13,292 nt of DNA, from NCBI GenBank assembly GCA_020433785.1, contig JAGRCC010000169.1, forward strand, positions 1 to 13,292, written 5' to 3'. The notes beneath the pieces were generated by a model that searched no databases, was not told the DNA's origin, and was given only the letters and a program-made list of their open reading frames with translations. Origin of the DNA: Anaerolineae bacterium (lineage in GTDB: Bacteria > Chloroflexota > Anaerolineae > 4572-78 > J111). Numbering within the stretch: the first letter of the stretch is position 1; each line of letters starts with the position of its first letter. Shown here one piece after another: positions 1 through 9,087 of the stretch. The position numbers and the translations under genes were made by a program.

Positions 1-4
1 CATA

Positions 5-100
5 ATGTCATTTCGTAGCCGAAGGCGGAGAAATCCCTATAGAGTCGGCTGGCCAATATCGTTCTCAGGGATTTCTCGTCGTTCCTCCTCGAAATGACAT
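5..100. repeat. 96-bp imperfect inverted repeat (REP/MITE-like intergenic element)
   Basis: The ends are perfect inverted 11-mers: ATGTCATTTCG at 5-15 and CGAAATGACAT at 90-100. A second perfect pair lies inside them: GAGAAATCCCT at 28-38 and AGGGATTTCTC at 67-77. The 12-nt stretches between the pairs (16-27 and 78-89) match only partly, and the loop is 39-66. The two arms are therefore 34 nt each in exact register, as in a single long foldback. The GTCATTTCG...GAGAAATC wording recalls a dispersed intergenic repeat found in many copies in some bacterial genomes; this is from memory and a copy count was not possible. No transposase or target duplication is visible. Confidence 0.8.
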
Positions 101-226
101 GCCAACTGCGTAAGGCATAATAGTTATCTACACTTCATAGTTTATTGAGTTATCCGTCGTCACACGGGACATAGGGTAGGATTTATCGCAGATTGTAAAT
201 TAAAATCTATTCACTAAGGTGCATCG

Positions 227-3200
227 ATGAACCACGACCCAAAGAAAAAGACCGTAGAAACTACCCCCTATCGTGCTTCAGCAGAATTGTATCAAGCGCT
301 CTTTGAACAAGCTGCCGATGGCGTTTTCATCTCCGACGCGGAAGGACGCTACATCGAGGTCAATCGGCGCGGCTGCGAGATGATGGGCTACAGTCGTGAG
401 GAGATTTTGAAACGCTCTTGGCCGGACTTGATCCCGGCCGAGGAGTTGGCTCGTTATGCTCGACAACTGGATGGATTGCGGGCTGGTCTCCATCTCTTTG
501 AGGAATGTCATCTACACTGCAAAAATGGGCGCTTACTGCCGGTCGAAATCAGTGTCCGGAAGCTGGCAGATGGTCATTTTTTGGGCATCGTACGTGACGT
601 CAGTCCGCGTAACCAGGCTGAGGATCGGCTGTATGAGAAAACCGCCATAGCCTTGCGCGAGAGCCAGGTCCTACTGTCACAAGCTGAAGCAATCGCGCGA
701 ACCGGAACATTTGATTGGGACCTCGAGACCAATATCGCAAAATGGTCACCCGGCATGCACCGCCTGTTTGAAATCCCTGTCGAGCAGTTCAACGGCGACC
801 CCGCCACAGTTTTGAGCGTTGTCCACCCCGATGATGTGCCCAAACTGGCTCAAGCCCTACAGGATATTATCAGAGAAAAAAAGGCTGAAAGTCACATCGA
901 ATACCGTATCATCCCCCCCAGTGGAAGCATACGCCATATCTGGGTACAAGGAACTCTGATACAGGATGAAAACGACGTCGTCACGCGCATGATCGGGGTC
1001 TGTCACGACATTACCGAGCGCAAGGAGGCAGAGGAGGCGCTGCAAAAAAGTCATGAGGAATTGCGGGGGTTTTTCTCGCAAACGATTGACGGCTGCTTCT
1101 TTATGATGTTGGATGAACCTGTGCCTTGGGATCAAACAACCGACCGGGAGAAGACCTTGGATTACGTCTTCGCCCACCAACGCATTACCCAGATCAACGA
1201 GGCCATGCTGGCCCAGTATAACGCCACGCGCGAGCAAATGCTGAAGCTCACGCCCAATGACTTCTTTGAACACGATCTCGCCCACGGTCGGGATCTATGG
1301 CGGCGACTCTTTGATGCCGGCAAGGTCCGCCTGGAGAGCAACGAGCGCAAGCTGGATGGAACCCCCATGTGGATTGAGGGCGAATACATTGTCCTATATG
1401 ACGTTGGGGGACGAATTACCGGGCACTTTGGCATCCAACGCGACATTACCGAACGCAAGCAGCTGGAGGCCGAACGTCAGGCCCATCTTCATTTCGTTGA
1501 AAGCCTGGATCAGATCAATCGAGCTATGCAGGGGACTAACGATCTAGAACAGATGATGAGCAACGTACTGGATGTTATCCTGACAATCTTCGATTGCGAC
1601 CGAGCCGGTCTACTCTTTCCGTGCGATCCGGAGGCGGTCTCGTGGCGGGTGCCTATGGAACAGACTCGGCCGGAATATCCCGGCGCTCACGCCTCGAGCA
1701 GTGAGATAGCTACAGATCCCGATGTCGCTGAGACGTTTCGAGTTTTACTGGCCTCAAGCGGTCCGGTGAAATTCGGTCCGACGACAGAGCATCCTCTGCC
1801 GCCGACGATAGCGCAGCGTTTTAGTTTTCAGTCCTTTATCGGAATGGCGCTGTATCCCAAAGTGGGTAAGCCATGGGAATTCGTCCTGCACCAGTGCGCT
1901 TACCCGCGAGTTTGGACGGTAGAGGAGGAGCAGCTTTTCCAGGAGATCGGCCGGCGGTTGACCGATGCGCTGACCGGACTGTTGGCGTATCGCCATTTGC
2001 GCGAAAGCGAGAATAAACTGGCAGAGGCCGAGCGCATTGCCCATGTTGGCTATTGGGAGTATGACCTCGATGCGGATCGCCTCACCTGGTCAGACGAAAC
2101 CTACCGTATCTTCGGGCTGCGACCACAAGAACGTCCCGCCAATCTGGCCCTGTGGCAGGAACTGATTCATCCGGAAGATCGGCAGCTCCGGGTTCTGGCC
2201 GTGGCCGAGGCGCTGCGGGGTGGCCCGCGTTACAATCTAGAATACCGCATCATCCGTCCTAATGGTGGAGTGCGGATCGTTCACAGCCAGGGGGATGTGA
2301 TGAAGAATGCGGCGGGCCGGTCCCACTGCCTGTTCGGCACAATGCAAGACATCACCGCACGCAAACAACTGGAAGCGGAAAACGAACGCTTAACAGCTCA
2401 ATTTTACCAAGCCCAGAAAATGGAAGCCATCGGCCGGCTGGCCGGCGGTATTGCCCATGATTTCAATAACCTGCTGGTCCCGATTATGGGTTACGTCGAG
2501 TTAAATCTGGCCGATATAGACCCCGCCAGTAAACTGTATGCCGATTTGACCCAGGTGCGAAAAGCGGCCGACCGCGCCGCAGACCTGACCCGGCAAATTT
2601 TGGCCTTTAGCCGTCAACAGGTCTTGGAACTGAACCTGTTGGACCTCAATATGGTTATTGACGAATTCAAGAAGATGCTGCAACGTCTGATTGGTGAAGA
2701 TATCGAGTTACAGACCTTCTTTACGCCCACTCTTGACCCTATCAAAGCCGATAAAGGGCAAATTGAACAAGTATTGATGAACTTGGCGATTAATTCTCGG
2801 GATGCTATGCCCACCGGAGGCAAACTCTCTATCGAAACCGCCAACGTGTTTTTGGATGAGACCTATGTGGACAAATATGCCAGCGACTTGGTCCCGGGTT
2901 CTTATGTTATGGTGGCCGTGAGTGACACCGGGCACGGCATCGATGTGGAAACGCAAAAGCGTATTTTCGACCCGTTCTTTACCACCAAAGCGAGCGGTCA
3001 AGGTACCGGATTAGGCTTAGCCACCATTTTTGGGATCATCAAACAGCATCAGGGACATATTTGGGTTTACAGCGAATCGGGGAACGGTACGACCTTCAAA
3101 ATATATTTGCCCAAAGCTAAAGATACGATTCAAACCACCACGTTCTCAGTTACAAATTTCGTCTCAATTTATGGGACAGAAACCGTGCTAGTGGTCGAAG

Positions 3201-3535
3201 ATGAAGAAATGGTGCGTAAACTGGTGTGTGAAACCCTTGAGGCGCACGGCTATGAGGTCGTCGAAGCGCAAAGTCCCACCCATAGCCTTGAACTGGCCTC
3301 TAAGAAAGCCATGATTCATCTCCTAATAACTGATGTGATTATGCCCGAGATGAACGGCAAAGAACTTTACCAGAAGATGAAAGCTATTCATCCGAACAGT
3401 CGAGTCATATATATGTCAGGCTATACTAATAATGTGATCGTTCATCATGGTATTTTGGACGAAGGTATCAATTTTCTACAAAAACCCTTCACAATTCATA
3501 ACCTTACCCGAAAAGTTAGAGAGGTTTTGGATTGA
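227..3535 (+). CDS. Hybrid sensor histidine kinase: PAS-PAS-PAS-GAF-PAS-HisKA-HATPase-REC
   Basis: This is a soluble hybrid kinase that should autophosphorylate on His744 and pass phosphate to its own receiver. Domains in order: PAS at about 19-130, PAS at 145-268 ending in the [12 protein letters not shown] linker, PAS at 283-415, GAF at 425-590, a fourth PAS at 600-715, then HisKA/HATPase. The H-box is [11 protein letters not shown] (His744), the N-box [11 protein letters not shown] (Asn856), G1 is DTGHGI (Asp900) and G2 is GQGTGLGL (924-931). The C-terminal receiver has the acidic pair Glu991/Asp992, phospho-acceptor Asp1036 ([10 protein letters not shown]), Ser1064 and Lys1086. No transmembrane helix or signal peptide is seen, so sensing is cytoplasmic; ligands cannot be read from the sequence. 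The HDFNNLL/NSRDAMP type resembles NtrB/CckA-like kinases. The ATG has AAGGTG 5 nt upstream. It heads a three-gene cluster and its stop overlaps the next start. Confidence 0.95.
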   Translation: MNHDPKKKTVETTPYRASAELYQALFEQAADGVFISDAEGRYIEVNRRGCEMMGYSREEILKRSWPDLIPAEELARYARQLDGLRAGLHLFEECHLHCKNGRLLPVEISVRKLADGHFLGIVRDVSPRNQAEDRLYEKTAIALRESQVLLSQAEAIARTGTFDWDLETNIAKWSPGMHRLFEIPVEQFNGDPATVLSVVHPDDVPKLAQALQDIIREKKAESHIEYRIIPPSGSIRHIWVQGTLIQDENDVVTRMIGVCHDITERKEAEEALQKSHEELRGFFSQTIDGCFFMMLDEPVPWDQTTDREKTLDYVFAHQRITQINEAMLAQYNATREQMLKLTPNDFFEHDLAHGRDLWRRLFDAGKVRLESNERKLDGTPMWIEGEYIVLYDVGGRITGHFGIQRDITERKQLEAERQAHLHFVESLDQINRAMQGTNDLEQMMSNVLDVILTIFDCDRAGLLFPCDPEAVSWRVPMEQTRPEYPGAHASSSEIATDPDVAETFRVLLASSGPVKFGPTTEHPLPPTIAQRFSFQSFIGMALYPKVGKPWEFVLHQCAYPRVWTVEEEQLFQEIGRRLTDALTGLLAYRHLRESENKLAEAERIAHVGYWEYDLDADRLTWSDETYRIFGLRPQERPANLALWQELIHPEDRQLRVLAVAEALRGGPRYNLEYRIIRPNGGVRIVHSQGDVMKNAAGRSHCLFGTMQDITARKQLEAENERLTAQFYQAQKMEAIGRLAGGIAHDFNNLLVPIMGYVELNLADIDPASKLYADLTQVRKAADRAADLTRQILAFSRQQVLELNLLDLNMVIDEFKKMLQRLIGEDIELQTFFTPTLDPIKADKGQIEQVLMNLAINSRDAMPTGGKLSIETANVFLDETYVDKYASDLVPGSYVMVAVSDTGHGIDVETQKRIFDPFFTTKASGQGTGLGLATIFGIIKQHQGHIWVYSESGNGTTFKIYLPKAKDTIQTTTFSVTNFVSIYGTETVLVVEDEEMVRKLVCETLEAHGYEVVEAQSPTHSLELASKKAMIHLLITDVIMPEMNGKELYQKMKAIHPNSRVIYMSGYTNNVIVHHGILDEGINFLQKPFTIHNLTRKVREVLD
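3518..3534 (+). promoter_or_regulatory. Ribosome binding site and overlapping TTG start of the second kinase
   Basis: AGAGAGG at 3518-3524 sits 7 nt before a TTG at 3532-3534 that shares bases with the TGA stop of the first kinase (TTGA). This favours coupled translation. The competing choice is the in-frame ATG at 3577, preceded by the purine run AAAGAGAG (3565-3572). Both remain possible; they differ by 15 residues with no domain content. Confidence 0.5.
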
Positions 3536-6264
3536 GCCAGGTTGGTTATTCAAATGAAAAAGAGAAAGAGAGCCTGATGACGGGCCTAAATGAGCCGCGT
3601 CTACCCACCGGGCAAGAGGTATCGTGCCGGGCGCTTGATGGGTTTTTTCTGGCCTTAGAACAAAAAGGACTGTCGCCCGATGCCTTCATCGCGGACGTTG
3701 ATTATCCCCTGGAGCATTTGCGCAACAAACACAAGCGAATTAACTGGGATAATTTCATTATTCTCATGGACAATGCGTGTAAGATATGGACTGAGGATGA
3801 GATTATCGCCATCGGTGAACTTATCCTCGATTCACCGCTAATAAAACCGTTTACCCTCGTGGCGAATTTCTTTTTTTCCGCCAAAGATATCTATTATTTT
3901 GGCGTGCGGTCCAGAGTCGGCGTGGTCAGCCAGCTTTATGGCTGTCTCGACAGCCGCATCACTGAGCTTGGACCTCGCCATATTGTTACTGAATTTACGA
4001 TACCCCCCGGATATAAAATCAGTCGTGGTTTGAATCTATCCTTTCTGGGGATTCAACAAGTTTTACCCAAGTTGGTTAGGGCCGGTAAAGCCACCGTTCA
4101 GATGGAAGAATTCGAACAGGGGATGCGCTTTGACATTTGGTTGCCCAAGAGCAGACGTGGTTTGTTAGTGCATCTTCGTCACATGGTTACCTGGCCCTTC
4201 ATGGCCCGCGAGGCGGTCGATGAATTGCAAGAAGCCTATGAAATTTTACAAGAGCGCAACCTTGCCCTTGAATCAGAAATTGAGGCTCGCATACGTGCCG
4301 AGAAAGCCTTGCAGCAGGCCAAAGCCGAAGCCGAAGCCGCCAACCGCGCCAAAAGCGAATTTCTGGCCAATATGAGCCACGAGATTCGCACCCCGATGAA
4401 CGGTATCATCGGCATGACCGATTTGATGCTCAATTCAGAGCTAACGCCCACCCAACGCGAGTATCTGCAAATGACCAAGTCATCGGCTATATCTTTGCTG
4501 GGGGTCCTCAACGACATCCTCGACTTTTCCAAAATTGAAGCCCGCCGTTTAAACTTGGATCGGACGAAGTTTGATCTGCGTGAAACGCTCGATCTCGCGA
4601 TTAAAGCTATGGGATTTCAGGCGTACGAAAAGGGCTTGGAATTGACCCACTATATCTCACCGAATATACCGGCTATTCTCATCGGCGATCCCGTCCGGCT
4701 ACGGCAGATTGTTGTTAATTTGGTTTCCAACGCCATTAAGTTTACCGCTCAGGGTGAAGTCACCGTTGATGTGGCGCTCAAGTCGGAAATTCGGCAGACG
4801 GTTTTACTGCATTTTACGGTGACCGATACCGGCATCGGCATTGCTCCGGCCAAACAACAACTCATTTTTGACGCCTTTACCCAGGCCGACGGTTCTACCA
4901 CCCGCCGCTTTGGTGGGACAGGCTTGGGCCTGGCCATCTCATCGCAGTTAACAGCTCTGATGGGCGGCAAAATCTGGGTCGAGAGTGAACAGGGCCGGGG
5001 CAGCACCTTTCATTTTACGGCTCAATTTGAAAAACCTAGCCGTATTGCCCCCCAATCGCCGCCGGCCCCGCTCATTTTGGCCGATTTGCCGGTCTTGGTG
5101 GTTGACGACAACGCCACCAACCGCCGCATACTTAACGAGATGTTGAGTCATTGGCACATGAAGCCAGTAACTGTAGACAGTGGGTCGGCGGCTCTGACCT
5201 TGATGGAACAGACTGCCGCCGCCGGCGCTTCGTTTGCGCTGGTCATTCTCGACGCCATGATGCCGGAAATGGATGGGTTTACCGTGGCCCGACATATCAA
5301 ACAGAATCCGCGGCTGCTTAAATCGACGATTATGATGTTATCGTCGCTGGACCAACCCGGTGATATTGCCCGGTGTCGAGAATTGGGATTGGAGCTGTAC
5401 TTAACCAAACCGGTGACCCAGTCAGAACTGTTGAATGCGATCCTAATTGCCCTGAATATTCAGCCGGAGTCTCTCGGTGGGGCGTATGCGTTGGCGCACC
5501 ATCCCTCGCCCCAAAGCTCGCGCTCGCTGCATATTTTGTTAGCTGAGGATACGCCTATCGGTCAACGATTGGTGAATGACCTATTGAAATTATGGGGTCA
5601 TACAACCCGGGTGGTCCAAAATGGTCAGCAGGCCCTCGACGCTTTGGCCGAAGAGACGTTTGATTTGGTGTTGACGGATGTGGAAATGCCGGTGATGGAC
5701 GGCCTTGAAGTGACCCGCTACATTCGAGCGCGTGAACAGGCAACAGGCAGCCACCTGCCGGTTATTGCTCTAACCGCCCACGCCATGGCCGGTGACCGTG
5801 AGCGATTTCTGGCGATTGGTATGGACGGTTATATCGCCAAACCCATTCAGGTGGAGGAACTCATGGCGATTATTCAAGAGATGATGGCCCGGTATGAACT
5901 GGCGGTCGTGTCCGACGAGCCGGTGTTCGATCGAGCGCAGGCCCTGAGGCGGCTGGGCGGCGATCTTGGACTGTGGCAAAGCCTGGCCGATATCTTGATC
6001 GCCACTTTGCCGGAGATGCAAGCCCAGATCGAGCAGACTATTGCCCAGGGCGATAGCGAAGCCTTACGGCGAGCTGCCCACAGGGTAAAAAGTTCGGTCG
6101 GGCCGTTCAGCGCCACGGCGGCTTACGAGGCCGCCTACCAGCTTGAACTGGTGGGGGAGCAAAACCAGTTTGACCGGGCCGAACCCGCCTTCAATCACCT
6201 CAAACAGGAATTGTCTCGTCTCGCCCAGGCGTTAGCTCTAGTTGAAAAGGAAGTTTCTTTATGA
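3532..6264 (+). CDS. Hybrid histidine kinase with soluble N-terminal sensor-like domain, two receivers and HPt
   Basis: This is a BarA/ArcB-style kinase carrying a complete internal relay but no membrane segment. Residues 20-230 form a domain I could not name with certainty; its layout recalls ligand-binding N-termini of AraC-type regulators. A coiled coil (about 230-278, rich in Ala/Glu/Lys) leads to the H-box [15 protein letters not shown] (His283), N-box Asn400, G1 DTGIGI (Asp432) and the GGTGLGL motif (461-467). Receiver 1 (about 520-640) has Asp525/526, phospho-Asp574 and Lys626. Receiver 2 (about 665-785) has Glu672/Asp673, phospho-Asp716, Thr748 and Lys770. The C-terminal HPt domain (about 800-905) carries His850 in AAHRVKSS. 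All catalytic residues are present. It overlaps the upstream gene by 4 nt and the downstream gene by 4 nt (ATGA). Numbering is from the TTG at 3532; ATG 3577 is an alternative start. Confidence 0.94.
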   Translation: MSQVGYSNEKEKESLMTGLNEPRLPTGQEVSCRALDGFFLALEQKGLSPDAFIADVDYPLEHLRNKHKRINWDNFIILMDNACKIWTEDEIIAIGELILDSPLIKPFTLVANFFFSAKDIYYFGVRSRVGVVSQLYGCLDSRITELGPRHIVTEFTIPPGYKISRGLNLSFLGIQQVLPKLVRAGKATVQMEEFEQGMRFDIWLPKSRRGLLVHLRHMVTWPFMAREAVDELQEAYEILQERNLALESEIEARIRAEKALQQAKAEAEAANRAKSEFLANMSHEIRTPMNGIIGMTDLMLNSELTPTQREYLQMTKSSAISLLGVLNDILDFSKIEARRLNLDRTKFDLRETLDLAIKAMGFQAYEKGLELTHYISPNIPAILIGDPVRLRQIVVNLVSNAIKFTAQGEVTVDVALKSEIRQTVLLHFTVTDTGIGIAPAKQQLIFDAFTQADGSTTRRFGGTGLGLAISSQLTALMGGKIWVESEQGRGSTFHFTAQFEKPSRIAPQSPPAPLILADLPVLVVDDNATNRRILNEMLSHWHMKPVTVDSGSAALTLMEQTAAAGASFALVILDAMMPEMDGFTVARHIKQNPRLLKSTIMMLSSLDQPGDIARCRELGLELYLTKPVTQSELLNAILIALNIQPESLGGAYALAHHPSPQSSRSLHILLAEDTPIGQRLVNDLLKLWGHTTRVVQNGQQALDALAEETFDLVLTDVEMPVMDGLEVTRYIRAREQATGSHLPVIALTAHAMAGDRERFLAIGMDGYIAKPIQVEELMAIIQEMMARYELAVVSDEPVFDRAQALRRLGGDLGLWQSLADILIATLPEMQAQIEQTIAQGDSEALRRAAHRVKSSVGPFSATAAYEAAYQLELVGEQNQFDRAEPAFNHLKQELSRLAQALALVEKEVSL

Positions 6265-6866
6265 GAATTTTGATTGCTGAAGATGATCTGGTTTCACGGC
6301 ATTTGCTGCACGTAAAACTGAGCCAGTGGGGCTATGACGTGATCGAAACCAAAGACGGTCATGAGGCCTGGCAGGCGCTTCATCAGGCAAATGTCCCCCA
6401 ACTGGTTATCCTGGATTGGATGATGCCCGGTATGGACGGCATCGACATCTGCCGCAACGCCCGCGCCCTGGCCCAATTTCAATCCATCTACTTTATTTTG
6501 CTGACGACCAGAAATAACCAAAAAGATATTATTGAGGGACTTCAAGCCGGGGCGGATGATTACATCACCAAACCGTTCGAGAGCCAAGAACTACAAGCGC
6601 GCGTCCAGGTGGGGGCTCGCATCGTGGAGCTGCAATCGGAGTTGGCCGCGCGAGTAAGCGAGTTGGAGGCTGCGCTGGCTAAGGTCAAGCAGTTGGAAGG
6701 TATTATGCCGATTTGCTCCTATTGCAAAAAGATTCGCGATGACCAGAATTACTGGCAGCAAATTGAAACGTATATTACCGAACATTCCGAAGCTACGTTT
6801 AGTCACGGTATCTGCCCCGACTGTTACGAGAAGTATGTCCAGCCTGAGTTAGACCAGTTCAAGTAA
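6261..6866 (+). CDS. Response regulator: REC domain fused to a four-cysteine zinc-ribbon-like tail
   Basis: The N-terminal 120 residues are a complete receiver: Asp8/Asp9, phospho-acceptor Asp52 ([10 protein letters not shown]), Thr82 and Lys104 (TKPF). A short heptad-like helix (about 120-147) follows, then a compact C-terminal module with [11 protein letters not shown] (Cys152, Cys155) and HGICPDC (His182, Cys185, Cys188). This is the CxxC...CxxC spacing expected of a structural zinc site. The tail recurs at the end of many bacterial receiver and PAS proteins, but I know of no assigned function for it. There is no helix-turn-helix, GGDEF or other known output domain. The ATG overlaps the TGA of the upstream HPt-bearing kinase and has GGAAG before it, so the two are probably co-translated. 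The protein is the natural terminal acceptor for HPt His850 (inference). It faces the RluD-type gene with a 31-nt gap and no clear terminator. Confidence 0.9.
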   Translation: MRILIAEDDLVSRHLLHVKLSQWGYDVIETKDGHEAWQALHQANVPQLVILDWMMPGMDGIDICRNARALAQFQSIYFILLTTRNNQKDIIEGLQAGADDYITKPFESQELQARVQVGARIVELQSELAARVSELEAALAKVKQLEGIMPICSYCKKIRDDQNYWQQIETYITEHSEATFSHGICPDCYEKYVQPELDQFK

Positions 6867-6897
6867 ACGGTTGCGGCAGGAATCCTCATATTTTACT

Positions 6898-7827
6898 TTA
6901 TTGACGGGGCAAATCATCGAGAACGGCTTGCAGCGCCTCATCCAACGGGGCCTCGAACTGGAGCAGTTCGTTGGTGCGTGGGTGTCGAAAACTGAGCTGC
7001 CAGGCGTGCAGAAAGTGGCGGTCAAGTCCCAGCCGGTTGCGGCGGCGACCGTAGACCGTATCACCCACCACAGGACACCCTAACCAGGCCAGATGCACCC
7101 TAATCTGGTGGGTTCGCCCGGTTTCCAAGCCAATTTCCAACAAGCTATAATCGACATAGAACTCGAGGATCTTAAAATGAGTGCGGGCCGGTTTGCCGTC
7201 GGCGAGGGGGGCGAATTTTTGGCGGTGGCGCGGATCGCGGCCCAGTGGCACGTCGATGACGCCTTCGGGTGCTTCAGGCTGACCGTGGACCAAGGCCAAA
7301 TAGGTCTTTTCTACCGTCCGCGCTTTAAACTGCCGCTGGAGCTGGCGCAGAGCCTCCGGAGTGCGGGCAATAACTATCAGTCCGGAGGTGTCTTGGTCGA
7401 GCCGGTGGACAATGCCGGGCCGGGTGTTCGACTCGGCTCCCGGCTGAGTCATTTCCGCCAGATCAGGATAGCGGGCCAGCAAGGCATTCACCAGGGTACC
7501 GCCGGTATGACCGTGGCCAGGATGAACCACCAATCCGGCCGGTTTGTTGACCACAATCAGGTCGGTATCTTCAAACACAATGTCGAGCGGTATATTTTCA
7601 GGCGAAGGTAAATCGGTGGCTATGGCGGGTAATTGCAGGGTAATGAGGTCGCCCGGTTGAACGGCGCTGTTCGGTTTAACCGGACGGTTGGCGACTAAAA
7701 CTTTATTTTGTTGAATGAGTTTTTTTAGTTGCGAGCGAGATAAATCAGGAAATTCCTGCGCCAGAAAGTGATCCAGGCGCGGCGCCGGCCGATCGGCTTG
7801 CAGGTGAATCTCGCGTTCGGCAGGCAT
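6898..7827 (-). CDS. rluD: RluA/RluD-family 23S rRNA pseudouridine synthase
   Basis: The enzyme isomerises uridines in rRNA. The first ~70 residues form an S4 RNA-binding domain (RLDHFLAQEF...SRSQLKKLIQ...PGD). The catalytic domain follows, with the diagnostic HRLDQDTSG motif (Asp144 is the nucleophile), the upstream NKPAGLVVHPG strand and downstream ETGRTHQIRVHL. Its 309 residues are normal for RluD, and the S4 domain favours RluD/RluC over RluA. The exact target uridines cannot be read from sequence. The ATG lies 6 nt after the stop of orf93 and has no clear ribosome binding site, so translation may depend on the upstream genes lspA and orf93. lspA next to an rluD-type gene is a common bacterial arrangement. 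Confidence 0.93.
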   Translation of the reverse strand: MPAEREIHLQADRPAPRLDHFLAQEFPDLSRSQLKKLIQQNKVLVANRPVKPNSAVQPGDLITLQLPAIATDLPSPENIPLDIVFEDTDLIVVNKPAGLVVHPGHGHTGGTLVNALLARYPDLAEMTQPGAESNTRPGIVHRLDQDTSGLIVIARTPEALRQLQRQFKARTVEKTYLALVHGQPEAPEGVIDVPLGRDPRHRQKFAPLADGKPARTHFKILEFYVDYSLLEIGLETGRTHQIRVHLAWLGCPVVGDTVYGRRRNRLGLDRHFLHAWQLSFRHPRTNELLQFEAPLDEALQAVLDDLPRQ

Positions 7828-7833
7828 ATGAGG

Positions 7834-8115
7834 TTAGGGCTGCTGCTGTTTACGAACTTTATCCAGAGCATGCATGGCAATGCTGGAGCGTGCTCCTCCG
7901 GATTGCTGGAACGCCCGCCGGCGTTGCACCAGGCGATGATCGACCAGCAGCTTAACCGGGAAAGCATGGCGATCAACGTGCGCTGTCGATCGCTGGCGAA
8001 AGCCAAAAACCAGGTGTCGCACCTGTTGGCCCAGGTCGCCTACTTTTTGACTGTAGTTTTTGATGGTGTCAAAAACTTTTTTACGTAAAACCGTTGGCTT
8101 GAGCCGTTTTTTCAT
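7834..8115 (-). CDS. Hypothetical 93-residue basic protein between lspA and rluD
   Basis: I do not recognise this family. The product is strongly basic, with a Lys/Arg N-terminus (MKKRLKPTVLRKK), a middle rich in Arg/His/Gln (QRRRAFQQ), and no membrane segment, cysteine or repeat. Two features argue that it is translated: its ATG overlaps the lspA TGA as ATGA, and its stop lies 6 nt before the rluD start, giving a gapless three-gene unit. Codon use is ordinary for the window, with many CTG, GTG and CGC codons. Against it, a second minus-strand frame is open across most of the same interval (7725-8006) and the composition is unusual. A nucleic-acid-binding role would fit the charge but is only a guess. 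Confidence 0.5.
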   Translation of the reverse strand: MKKRLKPTVLRKKVFDTIKNYSQKVGDLGQQVRHLVFGFRQRSTAHVDRHAFPVKLLVDHRLVQRRRAFQQSGGARSSIAMHALDKVRKQQQP

Positions 8116-8672
8116 AAGCTATTTCCTTTCGATAGACTAGAGCCGGGAGCGGCCGAGTCCAGGTGATCGTCCACATTCCAAAGATGGTAGGCTAATATGG
8201 TCACACCTAAGACGATCGAAATATCAGCGATATTAAAGATAGGCCAAAAACCAATATCCACAAAATCGACGACATAACCCCGGACAAGCCGGTCCAGCAG
8301 ATTGCCCATCGCACCGCCCAATTGTAAACCTAAACTGAGCCTGATCCAAATATTCTCAGTGGGTAGTTGGTGATGAAAAGCAATGATACCGGCGATAACA
8401 ATGACGGCAATTCCCATAAAGATGGTGCCCATTTGCGGAAACATGCCAAAGGCAGCGCCGGTATTGGTGATAAATGTCAATTTAAAGAGTCGATCCAGGG
8501 CCGGATACACGCTCCACGACCCCCACAGGGGGATGTTTTCCACAACCAAAAATTTAGTGGCTTGATCTAGAGCAAAAGTGATGGCGGCCACTCCGATAAT
8601 AGTGGGCAATGCCCGGCCCGTTTGTGGCCGCGATGGTGTTATCGGCTTGCTGATGGGAAGTTCCCCTTTCAT
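8112..8672 (-). CDS. lspA: Lipoprotein signal peptidase (signal peptidase II)
   Basis: This inner-membrane aspartic protease cleaves the signal peptide of diacylglyceryl-prolipoproteins. Four membrane helices are apparent at about 22-42, 82-100, 108-126 and 145-165. The family motifs are present: DQATK near helix 1, NTGAAFGM (70-77), GNLLDRLVRGYVVDF with catalytic Asp127, and FNIADISI with catalytic Asp150. The 186 residues are slightly long because of a ~20-residue hydrophilic N-terminal extension. No spaced Shine-Dalgarno precedes the ATG: TTAGGG abuts it directly. A promoter predicted at 8682-8710 would start transcription only a few nt before the ATG, so the mRNA may be nearly leaderless. 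It is the first gene of a unit with orf93 and rluD. Confidence 0.95.
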   Translation of the reverse strand: MKGELPISKPITPSRPQTGRALPTIIGVAAITFALDQATKFLVVENIPLWGSWSVYPALDRLFKLTFITNTGAAFGMFPQMGTIFMGIAVIVIAGIIAFHHQLPTENIWIRLSLGLQLGGAMGNLLDRLVRGYVVDFVDIGFWPIFNIADISIVLGVTILAYHLWNVDDHLDSAAPGSSLSKGNSL

Positions 8673-8681
8673 CCCTAACCC

Positions 8682-8710
8682 ATTGTAACTGAAGTAAAAT
8701 CGGATAACAA
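8682..8710 (-). promoter_or_regulatory. Predicted sigma-70-type promoter of the lspA-orf93-rluD unit
   Basis: On the minus strand TTGTTA (8710-8705) is followed after exactly 17 nt by TACAAT (8687-8682). These match the -35 and -10 consensus at 4 of 6 and 5 of 6 positions. The expected start of transcription is near 8675, about 3 nt before the lspA ATG at 8672. Confidence 0.55.
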
Positions 8711-8950
8711 CCCGCCTTTTATCCTATCCAACCGGAGATTTTACACGCTTCCTTAAAAATAACCAAAGTACCCTTCCAAATGAGGAGCAATAACTGAAGG
8801 CTAGAGCTTGCTGCCGTGTTTATTGTAATGACAACCGGGTTCGTTTAAAGGGGTTTAAGCTTTAAGAATAGTCATAAAGTCAAGCTGGACAAAGACTCAT
8901 GCTTATGATACACTCGTAAATAATAAAGTCTCAAGCTGTAACATGTTTAC

Positions 8951-8966
8951 ATATTCGTGAGAATAT
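8951..8966. promoter_or_regulatory. Candidate operator: perfect 6-bp inverted repeat
   Basis: ATATTC-gtga-GAATAT is a perfect palindrome with a 4-nt centre, 121 nt upstream of the receiver gene at 9088. Size and symmetry fit a dimeric regulator site. AT-rich palindromes also occur by chance, and no second copy was seen in the window. Confidence 0.25.
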
Positions 8967-9087
8967 ATCCAAATTGATACGATAGTAGATAAGCAACCGG
9001 TCTGCTCAAATTCTAAAATTAGGTCACGCGATTTACAATTGTCCTTTCAATCAGAAAACTTGAGAAACTTAAGAACATGAGGCTTCG

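Larger units (their letters stand above)
8673..9087. other. Divergent intergenic region without genes
   Basis: This 415-bp AT-rich region separates lspA (leftward) from the first receiver gene (rightward). No reading frame with a ribosome binding site was found. It holds the lspA promoter at its left end, a 16-bp palindrome at 8951-8966, and TGAGG at 9078-9082 as ribosome binding site of the receiver gene. I could not find a well-spaced promoter for the rightward genes, and no tRNA or riboswitch was recognised. Confidence 0.6.

Noticed and set aside
7093..7611. 172-codon plus-strand frame
   Set aside because: It is antisense to the RluD-type gene, whose S4 domain and HRLDQDTSG motif are unmistakable, and the frame has no recognisable motif.
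7725..8006. Second open minus-strand frame of 93 codons overlapping orf93 and rluD
   Set aside because: It overlaps the S4-domain coding sequence of rluD out of frame, has no ribosome binding site and lacks the ATGA junction that orf93 has.
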